From Agarivorans albus (GTDB lineage: Bacteria; Pseudomonadota; Gammaproteobacteria; Enterobacterales; Celerinatantimonadaceae), in contig NZ_AP023032.1 of the NCBI RefSeq assembly GCF_019670105.1, forward strand, positions 218,501 through 282,500: a DNA stretch of 64,000 nt, written 5' to 3'. The position numbers were made by a program, and so were the translations under genes. Below the pieces are notes generated by a model, which ran no database searches, was not told the origin of the DNA, and worked only from the letters and a program-made list of their open reading frames with translations. Of the stretch, positions 37,757 to 48,396 are shown one piece after another; positions within the stretch are counted from its first letter, which is position 1, and each line of letters starts with the position of its first letter.

Positions 37757-39289
37757 CTAGCTTGCTTGAGCGGTGTTTTCTAACGATTCCTGCTGAAGAT
37801 GCTTGTTATTCAAATAATCTTGCAAACGCTGCTGCTGTTCATCGGTAAATGCTAAACCTTGTTTGGTTCTGCGCCACAAAATGTCTTCTTTTCGGTAAGC
37901 CCATTCTTGCTCACACAGGTAGTCGACTTCTAATTGATACAAGTTTCCGCCAAATAGCTCACCTAAACCCTGCTGTTTAGCATTGTGTATTAATTGTTCG
38001 GCTTGGCTACCGTAGTGCATGCACCAGCGGGCTACTAGCCCTGTGGGTAAATCGCTGTTGGCTTGTTGCCGCTTAATATAAGAGTGAATATCTCCGCCAA
38101 TAGCGCCGCCTGGTAAGAAAGAGGCTTTAGTCCACGCTGGACCAAGATCGTTAATACGGGGAGCCAACATTTCTAAGGCCGCTTCGGCCAGTTTTCGGTA
38201 AGTGGTTAACTTGCCGCCAAATACCGATAACAGCGGAGCCCCTTCTGCTTCATCACTTAATTCTAAGGTGTAGTCACGAGTAACTGCCGAAGGATCGTTC
38301 GACTCATCTTGGCAAAGTGGTCGTACTCCAGAAAAAGTATGAATCACATCACTTGGCGCTATTTGCTTAGTAAAGTGCTGGTTTACTACATCGCACAAGT
38401 AACTGACTTCCTTGTCGGAGATCGCCACCTCTGAAGGGTTGCCTTGATATTCCACATCGGTAGTGCCAATTAACGAGTATTGCTGCTGATATGGGATAAC
38501 AAACACAATGCGTTTATCGGTGTTTTGTAAGATGTAGGATTGCGGTTCGTTGTGAATTTTTGGCACCACGATATGGCTGCCTTTTACTAGGCGAATGGTG
38601 CGTGGTGGTGTTTGTTGCATGTTCTCTTCAATGAACTGCTGAACCCATGGACCAGCGGCGTTAACTAAAGTGTTGCAGCGATACTGTTGTTGCACACCCG
38701 TTTGCATGTCTTTTACATCTACCAACCAATGCTTGGCTTCGCGTTTGGCTGCTACTACTTGTTGGCGTGGCGCAATAAACGCGCCGTGTTTAGCTGCTAA
38801 CAAGGCATTGCTAATCACAAGTCGAGCATCATCCACCCAACAATCAGAGTATTCAAAGCCTTTGGTAATATCACTTTTTAGTACATCACTTTGAGCGAAG
38901 CTTAGGCCCTTACATCCGGGAAGAGTGCCGCGTTTAGCTAGGTTGTCGTAGAGAAAGAGCCCCATGCGTATCAATATCCAAGGGCGTAGGTGGGGGCGAT
39001 GTGGCAAACGAAAACGCATCGGCTCAACAAGGTGAGGAGCCATGTTAAGCAATACTTCACGCTCTTTGAGGGCTTCGCTCACTAAACGAAACTCATAATG
39101 CTCTAAATAACGCAGGCCACCATGGATCAGTTTCGAACTAGCAGAAGAGGTTGCGCTGGCTAAGTCGTTTTGCTCAAACAAAGCAACGCGTTGCCCTCGG
39201 CCAGCGGCATCTGCCGCTATGCCCACGCCGTTTATACCACCACCAATGACGATTAGGTCGAAGTTATGCGGGTCATTTATTTGTGCCAT
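37757..39289 (-). CDS. glpD: Aerobic glycerol-3-phosphate dehydrogenase
   Basis: GlpD is a membrane-associated FAD enzyme that oxidises glycerol 3-phosphate to dihydroxyacetone phosphate and passes electrons to quinones. The 510 residues have the N-terminal FAD motif VIGGGINGVGIAADAAGRG, the conserved SSASSKLIHGGLRYLEHYEF and the GGKLTTYRKLAE segment; length matches E. coli GlpD (501). I chose ATG 39289 (MAQINDPHNF); the track's upstream start at 39358 lies in the operator region. A GlpR box lies at 39319-39339, so induction by glycerol 3-phosphate is expected. Confidence 0.96.
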   Translation of the reverse strand: MAQINDPHNFDLIVIGGGINGVGIAADAAGRGQRVALFEQNDLASATSSASSKLIHGGLRYLEHYEFRLVSEALKEREVLLNMAPHLVEPMRFRLPHRPHLRPWILIRMGLFLYDNLAKRGTLPGCKGLSFAQSDVLKSDITKGFEYSDCWVDDARLVISNALLAAKHGAFIAPRQQVVAAKREAKHWLVDVKDMQTGVQQQYRCNTLVNAAGPWVQQFIEENMQQTPPRTIRLVKGSHIVVPKIHNEPQSYILQNTDKRIVFVIPYQQQYSLIGTTDVEYQGNPSEVAISDKEVSYLCDVVNQHFTKQIAPSDVIHTFSGVRPLCQDESNDPSAVTRDYTLELSDEAEGAPLLSVFGGKLTTYRKLAEAALEMLAPRINDLGPAWTKASFLPGGAIGGDIHSYIKRQQANSDLPTGLVARWCMHYGSQAEQLIHNAKQQGLGELFGGNLYQLEVDYLCEQEWAYRKEDILWRRTKQGLAFTDEQQQRLQDYLNNKHLQQESLENTAQAS

Positions 39290-39318
39290 GTTGAGCGATC
39301 CTTTCAGTAAAGTTCGTT

Positions 39319-39339
39319 TTGTTTCGATATCGAGCATAA
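39319..39339. promoter_or_regulatory. GlpR operator in the glpD/MBL control region
   Basis: The core TGTTTCGATATCGAGCAT (39320-39337) is close to the GlpR consensus ATGTTCG-N4-CGAACAT. Extra half-sites flank it (GTTCG at 39312; AGAGCAT at 39341). The string CGAGCATAATAGA is repeated exactly at the glpK box. Confidence 0.7.
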
Positions 39340-39481
39340 TAGAGCATTTTGTGATCAAAAAACAATTACCGATGTAAAAAAAATGTGCAAAACGCGCTTT
39401 TAAGCTTGCCGACTAGATTTGTCTGCATGGAGCATTTGCTCTAAACTGTTACATCTTGTTAACAATTGTTTGCGGTAAGCT

Positions 39482-40228
39482 ATGAAGATCCATCAGCTGG
39501 AAGGCTATATTCAGAATATTTTTTTGATTGAGTATCCGAACAAATTACTCTTGCTGGATGGCTGTTGCCGCGCTGATGTTGCAATGCTTAAGCGTTTTAT
39601 CTGTGAACAGTTAGCACGATCACTTAGCCAACTAGAACTGGTGATGGTAACCCATATGCACCCAGATCATGCCGGTGGGGCTAGTTATTTGCAGCGTCGC
39701 TACCAGCTTTCTATTGCAGGTGCAGAGCACCCCGGCGAGTGGTATCAAGGTATTGCTGGAAGGTGTAATCACTTAATGGATTTAGCCTTGGCTCATTATG
39801 TGGCTAGGCGTCATCAGCGCGCTAAAGCTAACTTATGGTATTCGCCAACACTCAAATTTACGCACCGACTAAAAGACGGCCAAACCCTACCAGGCTTTGA
39901 AGACTGGCAAGTGTTGTTTACTCCGGGCCATACCGACCGTGACTTATCGCTTTATCACCCTGCGACTAAAACCTTGTATGTGGCCGACTGTATATTGCGG
40001 GTCAAAGGAAAGCTGATTTGTCCCTTTCCGATCAGCAGTCCTCGTCAATATCGAAGCTCAATTGAAAGGTTTAGCCAGCTACAAGTTGAAAATTACTTAT
40101 TGGCTCATGGCGAGGGCGGCAAGATTAGCCAAGCAGAACTCCAACAGTTGCAGCAACTATGTCCTGAACAGGCTACCAGCTATAAAGGTTTTCTTGGTGA
40201 ACTGCTGCGCAAACGCTTAACTGCTTAA
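39482..40228 (+). CDS. Metallo-beta-lactamase-fold hydrolase in the glp region
   Basis: The 248 residues have the full zinc-site set: THMHPDHAGG (about residues 58-67), a distal His region (FTPGHTDRD), Asp in VADC and a final His (LLAHGEGG). Typical substrates of this glyoxalase II-like subgroup are thioesters, lactones or phosphodiesters; none can be chosen here. The gene is divergent from glpD and convergent with glpR (12-base overlap), so it shares a control region with glpD that carries a GlpR box. It may be induced with glycerol. Confidence 0.75.
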   Translation: MKIHQLEGYIQNIFLIEYPNKLLLLDGCCRADVAMLKRFICEQLARSLSQLELVMVTHMHPDHAGGASYLQRRYQLSIAGAEHPGEWYQGIAGRCNHLMDLALAHYVARRHQRAKANLWYSPTLKFTHRLKDGQTLPGFEDWQVLFTPGHTDRDLSLYHPATKTLYVADCILRVKGKLICPFPISSPRQYRSSIERFSQLQVENYLLAHGEGGKISQAELQQLQQLCPEQATSYKGFLGELLRKRLTA

Positions 40229-41023
40229 CTGAGTAGGGCAAAGTGTTAACTGTACATCTTGTTGTTTAAGGATTTCGCTGATGTCTTGTGGCACTGGCCG
40301 GTCGGTGTACAAATGGTCAATCTGCGCAATATTGCCAATGTTAATCATCGCATTACGGCCAAACTTACTGTGGTCTGCGGCAAGAATAACGTTGCGAGAA
40401 CTGGCAATAATGGCCTGAGTCACTCTTACTTCATGGTAGTCAAAGTCTAGTAGCGAACCATCTAAATCAATGCCGCTAACCGTGACTACCCCATAATCTA
40501 GGCGAAATTGTTTTATGAAGTCGATGGTGGCTTCACCCACTATGCCGCCATCTTTATTACGCAACGCGCCGCCGGCCATAATCACATTAAAGTCGTCTTT
40601 AACCATCAGTAGTGATGCAACATGAATATTGTTGGTGATAATGCGTAAATCGCGGTGCTCCAATAAGGCTCTTGCAATCGTTTCGGCGGTGGTACCAATA
40701 TCCAAAAACAGCGATGCGCCATTGGGGATCTGCTCTGCAATTTTCTGAGCAATGCTTTCTTTTTCAAGATGTTGTTTAATCTTTCGACTGGAATAAGAGT
40801 CGTTCACTACGCTACTTGATAGTAACGAAGCACCACCATGGTGGCGGTGAATCAGCTTCTGTTCGGCCAATACATTAAGGTCGCGGCGAATGGTTTGCGG
40901 GCTTACATTAAGTGATTCTACTAATTCTTCGGTAGCCACAAAGCCTTGGGTTTTAATCACCTGCAAGATTTGTTGATGGCGTTGAGTCTGCTTCACAACT
41001 GGGTTTCTCTTATTGGTATACAT
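40217..41023 (-). CDS. glpR: Glycerol-3-phosphate regulon repressor GlpR
   Basis: A DeoR-family repressor released by glycerol 3-phosphate. N-terminal helix-turn-helix TEELVESLNVSPQTIRRDLN and C-terminal sugar-phosphate domain (LFLDIGTTAETIARALLEH, GGALRNKDGGIVGEA, DHSKFGRNAMINIG). The sequence KQTQRHQQILQVIKTQGF aligns with the start of E. coli GlpR, so the true start could be GTG 40996, nine codons inside. The ORF start at 41023 has no clear ribosome site. It is divergent from glpK and shares the 41024-41223 region. Confidence 0.9.
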   Translation of the reverse strand: MYTNKRNPVVKQTQRHQQILQVIKTQGFVATEELVESLNVSPQTIRRDLNVLAEQKLIHRHHGGASLLSSSVVNDSYSSRKIKQHLEKESIAQKIAEQIPNGASLFLDIGTTAETIARALLEHRDLRIITNNIHVASLLMVKDDFNVIMAGGALRNKDGGIVGEATIDFIKQFRLDYGVVTVSGIDLDGSLLDFDYHEVRVTQAIIASSRNVILAADHSKFGRNAMINIGNIAQIDHLYTDRPVPQDISEILKQQDVQLTLCPTQLSS

Positions 41024-41168
41024 TTTATAGCGCAGTCATAAGTCTACTTAAAATGCAGTTTTTGTCACGGTTAACAAAGCGATACCGCAAACTGCATCGC
41101 AGCTTTTTAGAGAAATTGCTGAAATGAAATTAAAGTTTTGTCACGCTTTGGTTAAAAAAATGTTCTAA

Positions 41169-41188
41169 AATGTTCGTTTTCGAGCATA
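41169..41188 (+). promoter_or_regulatory. GlpR operator upstream of glpK
   Basis: AATGTTCGTTTTCGAGCATA matches the E. coli GlpR consensus over both half-sites (ATGTTCG-N4-CGAGCAT). A second left half-site, ATGTTCT, lies directly before it (41160-41166). It also lies close to the divergent glpR gene. Confidence 0.8.
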
Positions 41189-41205
41189 ATAGACATAAAT
41201 GCTAA

Positions 41206-42738
<1,533 letters not shown>

Positions 42739-42761
42739 CTAGTTTTAGCGCTTATATTCGT

Positions 42762-42790
42762 AAAAGCCGCTAAGCAGTAGCGGCTTTTTT
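42762..42790 (+). terminator. Terminator of glpK
   Basis: AAAGCCGCTA and TAGCGGCTTT form a 10-bp stem followed by further T residues, 24 bases after the glpK stop. Confidence 0.9.
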
Positions 42791-42918
42791 GTGCCTGCCG
42801 CCACAGTTTATGTGTTGATTCTCAGTAAATGCCTAGCTTCTTCGAAAAATGATGAGCTTAGCGCGATTCATTGCTAATGTTTAAGGGGCTTACTGGAGAA
42901 TAATGCTGGAGGAAGTAG

Positions 42919-43860
42919 GTGACTAATAGTTCCTTTGAGACGCTAGATTTAAATTTATTAAAAGTGTTTGTGGTGTTGGCGCAAGAGCTTAATACGCGCC
43001 GTACTGCCGAACGTATGAATGTTAGTCAGCCAGCGATTAGCCGCAGCTTGCAAAAGTTGCGAGAGCATTTTGCAGATGAGCTTTTTGTACGCGCTCAACA
43101 TGGGCTTATTGCCACCCCAAAAGCCGAACAGTTATCGCTTAGCTTGCCAAGCATCTTAGCCGAGCTTGCTAACGTTGTTGACCACCATAATGACTTTGAC
43201 CCAGCTAAGTTAGAAGGCGTACTAAAAGTTGCTATGCACCCAATGTTATTAGCGTCGGTAGCTAAGCGTTTGTTTGTTGCATTGCAGCAGCATGCGCCGG
43301 ATCTACGTCTGCAAGTAGCTACTTGGGGAGCCGATACTTGTGAGTTGATTCAGCGTGGGCAAATTGATTTTGGTTTGTGTTTGTTGCCGGTAGAAGGCTC
43401 GAAAGAGCTAGTGCAACGTCGTTTATGGCGCCAGCCTATTTATGTCTATGCGCGCGATGCTCATCCAATTGGTGACGACATTGTCACCCCGCAAGATTTT
43501 GAAAGCTACGCTACCGCGCTCATTCATGTTCCGGGTTGGAGTGCGGCGCGCACCGAAGCAGAAAAGTTTTTGGCAGCCCATGGCGTAGAGGTGACTATTG
43601 GTTTTCGTTCTGAACTGCCGGGATCGATTATGGATGTATTGCGGGTGAGTGATTTAGTTTACCCCAGCGTGACCTATTACCCGCCAGAAGATATTCCTGG
43701 CATTAGGCAGTTGCAGCTAAGTGAAGAGTTTAAAGGTTTGGCATTGAAGTATGATACCGGCTATGTGTTCCACTACCGCAATCGGCAAAATCCTTTGTAC
43801 CTATGGTTACAGGAGATTTTGGTGGAAAAATGCCGCGATGAGATCTTTAGCATCAACTAA
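42919..43860 (+). CDS. LysR-family transcriptional regulator
   Basis: The 313-residue protein starts at GTG with a strong ribosome site (GGAGGA, 42908-42913). The winged helix is at the N-terminus (LDLNLLKVFVVLAQELNTRR, then AAERMNVSQPAISRSLQKLRE-type motif with TRRTAERMN). The effector domain follows. It resembles the NodD/LeuO/YidZ-like group; regulatory target not known. It converges with recG with a 17-base gap. Confidence 0.85.
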   Translation: MTNSSFETLDLNLLKVFVVLAQELNTRRTAERMNVSQPAISRSLQKLREHFADELFVRAQHGLIATPKAEQLSLSLPSILAELANVVDHHNDFDPAKLEGVLKVAMHPMLLASVAKRLFVALQQHAPDLRLQVATWGADTCELIQRGQIDFGLCLLPVEGSKELVQRRLWRQPIYVYARDAHPIGDDIVTPQDFESYATALIHVPGWSAARTEAEKFLAAHGVEVTIGFRSELPGSIMDVLRVSDLVYPSVTYYPPEDIPGIRQLQLSEEFKGLALKYDTGYVFHYRNRQNPLYLWLQEILVEKCRDEIFSIN

Positions 43861-43877
43861 CAGAGTGTCATATGTTG

Positions 43878-45959
43878 CTAAGCTTGAGCGAATTGTTCGC
43901 GGCCGGCTAACCAACGGTCAATTAAGGGTTCAATAGCAACCGGTGTTTGCTGAAGAAGTTGTTTAGCTAGGCGCTGCGCTTCGCCTATCATTGCTTGGTC
44001 TCGTACTAAGTCGGCAATTTTAAATTCGGCTAAACCGGTTTGCTTGGTGCCAAGTAGTTCGCCAGGGCCTCTAATTTCCATATCGCGTTGGGCAATTACA
44101 AAACCGTCGGTGCTGTCGCGCAATACACTTAAACGTGAACTGGCGGTTTTAGATAAGGGGCTGTGGTACATCAATACGCAGTGGCTTTCTACTTGGCCAC
44201 GACCCACTCTGCCACGTAGCTGGTGGAGCTGAGCTAAACCTAAACGTTCGGGGTTTTCTATAATCATTAAACTGGAGTTAGGTACATCCACACCCACCTC
44301 GATCACGGTGGTAGCCACCAGTAAATCAAGTTGATGGTTTTTAAACTGCTCCATTACCCACTGCTTTTCTTGCGGTTTCATGCGGCCATGCACTAAACCG
44401 ATGCGTAAATCGGGTAATTGTTTTTGTAAGGTATCGGCGGTGTCTTCGGCTGCTTGGCACTGCAGGACTTCTGATTCTTCAATTAAGGTACAAACCCAAT
44501 AAGCTTGGCGCCCGTCATTGTGACAAGCTTGATACACCCGTTCGATCACTTGCTCACGACGAGTATCTGGCAGGGCCACGGTTTTAATTGGGGTTCGCCC
44601 GGGCGGCAGCTCATCAATAATCGACAGCTCTAAATCGGCATAGGCCGTCATCGCCAAGGTGCGAGGGATAGGGGTAGCCGTCATAATTAGCTGATGTGGT
44701 AAAGTGTTGCTGCCATCTACAGCGGCGCCTTTCTCGCGTAAGGCCATGCGTTGGTGCACCCCAAAGCGGTGCTGCTCGTCGATAATCACTAAGGCGAGTT
44801 TGGCAAATTGCACTTGCTCTTGGAAAATGGCATGAGTGCCCACTACCATTTGCGCTTCGCCGCTGGCTATGCGCTCCATAGCCTCGTTGCGAGCTTTGCC
44901 TTTTTGTTTGCCAGCAAGCCAATCAACTTTAATGCCTAGGGGCGCGAACCACTTGGCAAAATTAAGCGCATGCTGTTCAGCCAATATTTCGGTGGGCGCC
45001 ATCAGTGCCACTTGGTAACCATTCGCTAAAGCCTGCAAAGCCGCCATTGCTGCTACTAAGGTTTTGCCACTGCCTACATCGCCTTGTACCAAACGCATCA
45101 TGGCATGTGGCTGCTGGGTATCGCTTTTAATTTCGGCCACCACCCGTTGTTGGGCATTGGTTGGTTTAAAGGGGAGCTGGGCTAAAAATTGCTGTTCTAG
45201 GTCACTGGCTAGCGGTAAAGCAATGGCTGCTTGGCGCTGTTGCTCTTGACGTAGCTTTAACATGCTGAGCTGGTGGGCGGCTAGTTCTTCTAATACCAAA
45301 CGCTGCTGGGCAGGGTGTCGGCCTTCTTCTAATAAGCTGAGCTCGGTATCTGGATCGGGGCGATGCAGCTGCATTAAGGCTTGGTTAAGATCTAAACCGT
45401 GGGGGCGTAATGCGGCTGGTAGCCAATCTACCAAGGGATATTGCTCTAGTAACTTAAAAGCTTGCTCACTGAGTTTACGCAAATTGAGCTGCTTTAAACC
45501 CTCGGTAGTGGGATAAACCGGGGTAAGCTTTTCATCCATTAACGGTGCACTAGGATCAGCAACAATGCTGTATTCCGGGTGGATCATTTCCCAACCATGC
45601 TTACCGCGCTTAGCTTCGCCAAAGCAACGCATCCACTTACCCTGTTGCATGGCAGCCTTTTGGCCGTTATTAAAGTTGAAAAAGCGCAGGGTAATACTGC
45701 CGCTGCCATCGCTGATGCGACACGTTAGCATACGGCGACGGGCGTGAATGGTTTCCACCTTGGTAATTTCGCCATGCACCGAAACATGCGCGCCGTGCAG
45801 TAAGTCGTTAATTGGCCATACGCGAGTGCGGTCTTCATAACGCAGGGGGAGGTGCAGCAGCAAGTCGCCAACATTTCGAATATGTAGGCGTAGGAGTTTT
45901 TCGGCAAGTTTGTCACCCACTCCTTTAAGTGCGGTGATGGGCAGGCTGCTTAATTCCAC
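43878..45959 (-). CDS. recG: ATP-dependent DNA helicase RecG
   Basis: RecG regresses stalled replication forks and branch-migrates Holliday junctions. The 693 residues (same as E. coli) hold the N-terminal wedge domain (LPLRYEDRTRVWP), Walker A GDVGSGKTLVAA (about residue 290), the DEQH box IIDEQHRFGV, motif III TATPIPRTL, and motif VI RGRVGRGQVESHC, ending in a TRG-like hook (PGELLGTKQTGLAEF). It starts at GTG 45959 with no strong ribosome site. It is separated from the genes around it; no spoT or trmH is next to it, unlike E. coli. Confidence 0.97.
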   Translation of the reverse strand: MELSSLPITALKGVGDKLAEKLLRLHIRNVGDLLLHLPLRYEDRTRVWPINDLLHGAHVSVHGEITKVETIHARRRMLTCRISDGSGSITLRFFNFNNGQKAAMQQGKWMRCFGEAKRGKHGWEMIHPEYSIVADPSAPLMDEKLTPVYPTTEGLKQLNLRKLSEQAFKLLEQYPLVDWLPAALRPHGLDLNQALMQLHRPDPDTELSLLEEGRHPAQQRLVLEELAAHQLSMLKLRQEQQRQAAIALPLASDLEQQFLAQLPFKPTNAQQRVVAEIKSDTQQPHAMMRLVQGDVGSGKTLVAAMAALQALANGYQVALMAPTEILAEQHALNFAKWFAPLGIKVDWLAGKQKGKARNEAMERIASGEAQMVVGTHAIFQEQVQFAKLALVIIDEQHRFGVHQRMALREKGAAVDGSNTLPHQLIMTATPIPRTLAMTAYADLELSIIDELPPGRTPIKTVALPDTRREQVIERVYQACHNDGRQAYWVCTLIEESEVLQCQAAEDTADTLQKQLPDLRIGLVHGRMKPQEKQWVMEQFKNHQLDLLVATTVIEVGVDVPNSSLMIIENPERLGLAQLHQLRGRVGRGQVESHCVLMYHSPLSKTASSRLSVLRDSTDGFVIAQRDMEIRGPGELLGTKQTGLAEFKIADLVRDQAMIGEAQRLAKQLLQQTPVAIEPLIDRWLAGREQFAQA

Positions 45960-46054
45960 TTAAACCACTGTAAATATGATCATGTACCAAGAGTATATAT
46001 GAATTTTTCGGCTATTATTACTAATCAAGGGTTTAACTGTGGTTGGGGCGAGAA

Positions 46055-46582
46055 ATGCTAAGGTTTCTTTGTAATATAGGTTTGGCTTTGCTGTTAGCCA
46101 TTGGCGTTATAGAAGCCTGTATGGCGGAACAGGCCGCTCGCCCAGCGCAGCTACACAAACCCGAGCAACCCATAGAGCGCCCAATCCCTAGCCATCCTAT
46201 TGAACGTCCAATTCGACCTATTTACCCAATTCGTCCGCCTGCTCAGTTACCCCATCGTTGGCAAGGTGCAAGAACCTACTATTGGGTCGCACCTAGCGAT
46301 TTGTGGCAACCAGAAGCCTTAAAGCCAGAGCAAGTTATAGAGCTAGAAATTGAAGCCGACGACCGAGCCGAATTACTGCTTATTGATGGTCGCGATAAAG
46401 TGGTATTTGATGGCTGGTTAGGCATGGGTGATCTGCGCACTTGGCAGGTAATGCACCCAGCATCCTTGTACTTTTCTCAAATCGAGGGTTTTAGCTTAAA
46501 ACTTAATGGTAGCGAGATTGATTTGTCGGGCTATCCGCAAGATCAACCTTTGTCGTTAACCCTAGCGCCACAAGCCGAGTAG
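46055..46582 (+). CDS. Proline-rich secreted protein of unknown function
   Basis: ATG 46055 has a GGGGCGAG ribosome site in front and is preferred over TTG 46043. The 175-residue precursor has a signal peptide (about 1-26, ending near CMA). A proline repeat region (PIERPIPSHPIERPIRPIYP) spans about residues 36-66, then a globular beta-rich domain with YYWVAPSDLWQPEAL. The proline stretch may bridge the cell wall. No relative recognised. Confidence 0.7.
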   Translation: MLRFLCNIGLALLLAIGVIEACMAEQAARPAQLHKPEQPIERPIPSHPIERPIRPIYPIRPPAQLPHRWQGARTYYWVAPSDLWQPEALKPEQVIELEIEADDRAELLLIDGRDKVVFDGWLGMGDLRTWQVMHPASLYFSQIEGFSLKLNGSEIDLSGYPQDQPLSLTLAPQAE

Positions 46583-46704
46583 GCCAGGTTAACTTGTTCG
46601 CTATAGGTTCAAATTTGTAGCCGCTTCACGTATTATCTAGGCCTTTGGTGGCCGTTGTGCTGCATTATAAATCCACCCATCGAATTCAAAGGTATAGATT
46701 TGCT

Positions 46705-47226
46705 ATGGCCAAGTTATCGCTGCAAGAGCAGATGCTTAAAGCTGGTTTAGTTGACAAGAAAAAAGCCAAAAAAGTAGGCAAAACCAATAAAAAATCACGC
46801 ACCTTGGCCAAAGAAGTAAAAGCAGCTGCCGAGCAAGCCAAGCTTGACCAACAACAGCGTGACGCCGAATTAGCTCAGCAACAAAATGCCGAGAAAGCCA
46901 AAAAAGCCGTTGCCGCTCAAATCAAGCAATTGATTGAGATGAACATGTTAGACAGAAAGCGTGGCGAAGAAGCTTACAACTTCACCCATGAAGGCCTAAT
47001 TAAAAAGATTTATGTTACCGAAGAACTGCGCAAGCAGCTTAGTAACGGCCGTTTAGCCATTGTTACTCTGGGCGAAGCTTATGAAGTAGTCCCTACGATT
47101 GTGGCGGAAAAGATTGCCCAGCGTGATGAAAGCGTAGTAGTGCTAATTAACGACCCAAGCCAAGATGTAATTGATGAAGATGACCCATATGCTGATTATC
47201 AAATCCCAGATGATTTGATGTGGTAA
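46705..47226 (+). CDS. yaiL: YaiL-type DUF2058 protein
   Basis: The 173-residue cytoplasmic protein begins MAKLSLQEQMLKAGLVDKKK and has a lysine-rich coiled-coil N-terminus (about 15-80), then a compact C-terminal domain (YNFTHEGLIKKIYVTEELRK, RLAIVTLGEAYEVVP). This follows the DUF2058/YaiL family, found beside RNA helicases in some species; its function is unknown. I chose ATG 46705; 20 residues of the ORF before it look like leader sequence. Terminator at 47247. Confidence 0.88.
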   Translation: MAKLSLQEQMLKAGLVDKKKAKKVGKTNKKSRTLAKEVKAAAEQAKLDQQQRDAELAQQQNAEKAKKAVAAQIKQLIEMNMLDRKRGEEAYNFTHEGLIKKIYVTEELRKQLSNGRLAIVTLGEAYEVVPTIVAEKIAQRDESVVVLINDPSQDVIDEDDPYADYQIPDDLMW

Positions 47227-47246
47227 TGGGATGTTAGTTTGAGAAG

Positions 47247-47270
47247 AAACCGCTAATTAGCGGTTTTTTT
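47247..47270 (+). terminator. Terminator of the yaiL-type gene
   Basis: AAACCGCTAATTAGCGGTTT is a perfect palindrome followed by further T residues, 20 bases beyond the stop. Confidence 0.9.
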
Positions 47271-47330
47271 GTATTTGTAAGCTTCCTCTTCTCGTTAACC
47301 ATTTTGCTTGCGATGTACTTTGTGGGCTCA

Positions 47331-47524
47331 GGTTTTGGCTTGGCGGCGATGATGGTGTATTGAAAGCATAACAGTATGCTTGAGGCTTCATTCGTTTTAT
47401 TTTGAGCCACTGCTTGGTGTTGATTTTGGTTTCGCCTTGGCGGCGATGATGGTGCATTGGAAGCAGAACTGCGTGCTTGAGGCTTTATTAGCTTTAATTT
47501 GAGCTAATGCTGGGTGTTGGTTCA
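47331..47524. repeat. Two tandem copies of a 97-bp unit
   Basis: Copies start at 47331 and 47428, exactly 97 bases apart; a third partial copy starts at 47525. Each opens with GGTTT-GGCGGCGATGATGG-like sequence, and contains a ATGCTTGAGGCTT-like stretch. They are clearly diverged. No start, promoter or open frame explains them. Confidence 0.7.
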
Positions 47525-48111
47525 GGTTTCGCCTTGACGGCGATGTACTTTTCTTTGCTCTGCCAAAGAAAAGTACACAAAAGAAAGGCAGCCCGCATCT
47601 CCTTACATCCTCCGTTGCTCGTAAGCAAGGGCACCTTCGGAAACTCGCTACGCTCAAACAGTCCTCGGTTTAATCCCTTGTTTACTCCGCTACTCGGCGG
47701 AGATGATGGGTATCGAGAGCGGCCCGCTGCGGGCTCTTGATCTTCCTTCCCCCTCATCATCGCGAGTAGCGCAATCGAGTGGTGGGTAAAGGTAAAACTT
47801 GTTTTAAATAAGCTAGTTGTGCGCATTGGTTTCGCCTTGCCTGCGATACACTTTTCTTTGTGCGGCCAAAGAAAAGTGTATAAAAGAAAGGCCGCCCCGC
47901 ATTCTCTTGAATATTGCGTTTCTCATAAATCAATGCGCCTACGGAAACTAGCTGCGCTCAAACTGTCCTCGGCTTATTTCGTTGATTTACTGCGATACTC
48001 AGCGGGAATGATGGGGATCGAGAGCGGCCCGCCGTGGGCTCTTGATCTTCCTTCCCCCTCATCATCGCCGAGTAGCGCAAGCGAGCTGCGGGTATAGGCA
48101 AAACCTGTTTG
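47525..48111. repeat. Two 302-bp repeats with AAAGAAAAG hairpins
   Basis: Two homologous modules start near 47525 and 47829. Each begins with GGTTTCGCCTTG, then a perfect hairpin (GTACTTTTCTTTG with CAAAGAAAAGTAC, 47545-47576; TACACTTTTCTTTG with CAAAGAAAAGTGTA, 47847-47880), and later shares CGGAAACT-GCTCAAAC, ATCGAGAGCGGCCCGC and TCTTGATCTTCCTTCCCCCT. Many spurious open frames cross them. They are a long intergenic repeat family, not coding. Confidence 0.7.
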
Positions 48112-48194
48112 AGCGTAGCGAGTTGTTTTGACGCCGCTGTGAGTGAGCAACGCAGGAAGAAGATGATGCTGGGGCAGCCTTTCTTTTTCCTTAG

Positions 48195-48220
48195 TTTTTC
48201 TTTGGCTGTTCAAAGAAAAA
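48195..48220. repeat. Third AAAGAAAAA hairpin of the repeat cluster
   Basis: TTTTTCTTTG (48195-48204) and CAAAGAAAAA (48211-48220) pair around GCTGTT. It has the same core as the two hairpins upstream and marks the right end of the cluster. The stretch to 48396 is otherwise AT-rich and empty. Confidence 0.6.
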
Positions 48221-48396
48221 GGAAGTCGCCGTCAGGGCGAAATCGGCAAGTAAAGCTAGCGCTAGAACTTAAATTTTTGATAAATTTCTTTTTAGTAATG
48301 AATGTTCGAGAATTGTACTACCGAACAAAGGATTGTGTTTAAGATTCTTTTTCAGGTAGACAACACAAACAATACCCGAGTTTTTTAAGGATAAAT

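Noticed and set aside
47545-47880. Repeats resembling a CRISPR or retron structure
   Set aside because: There are only two long modules and no regular spacers, and no cas genes or reverse transcriptase are near. The hairpins belong to a long intergenic repeat.
47397-48342. Several overlapping open frames of 60-110 codons on both strands
   Set aside because: They run through the repeat modules in different frames, lack ribosome sites, and repeat each other only because the DNA does.
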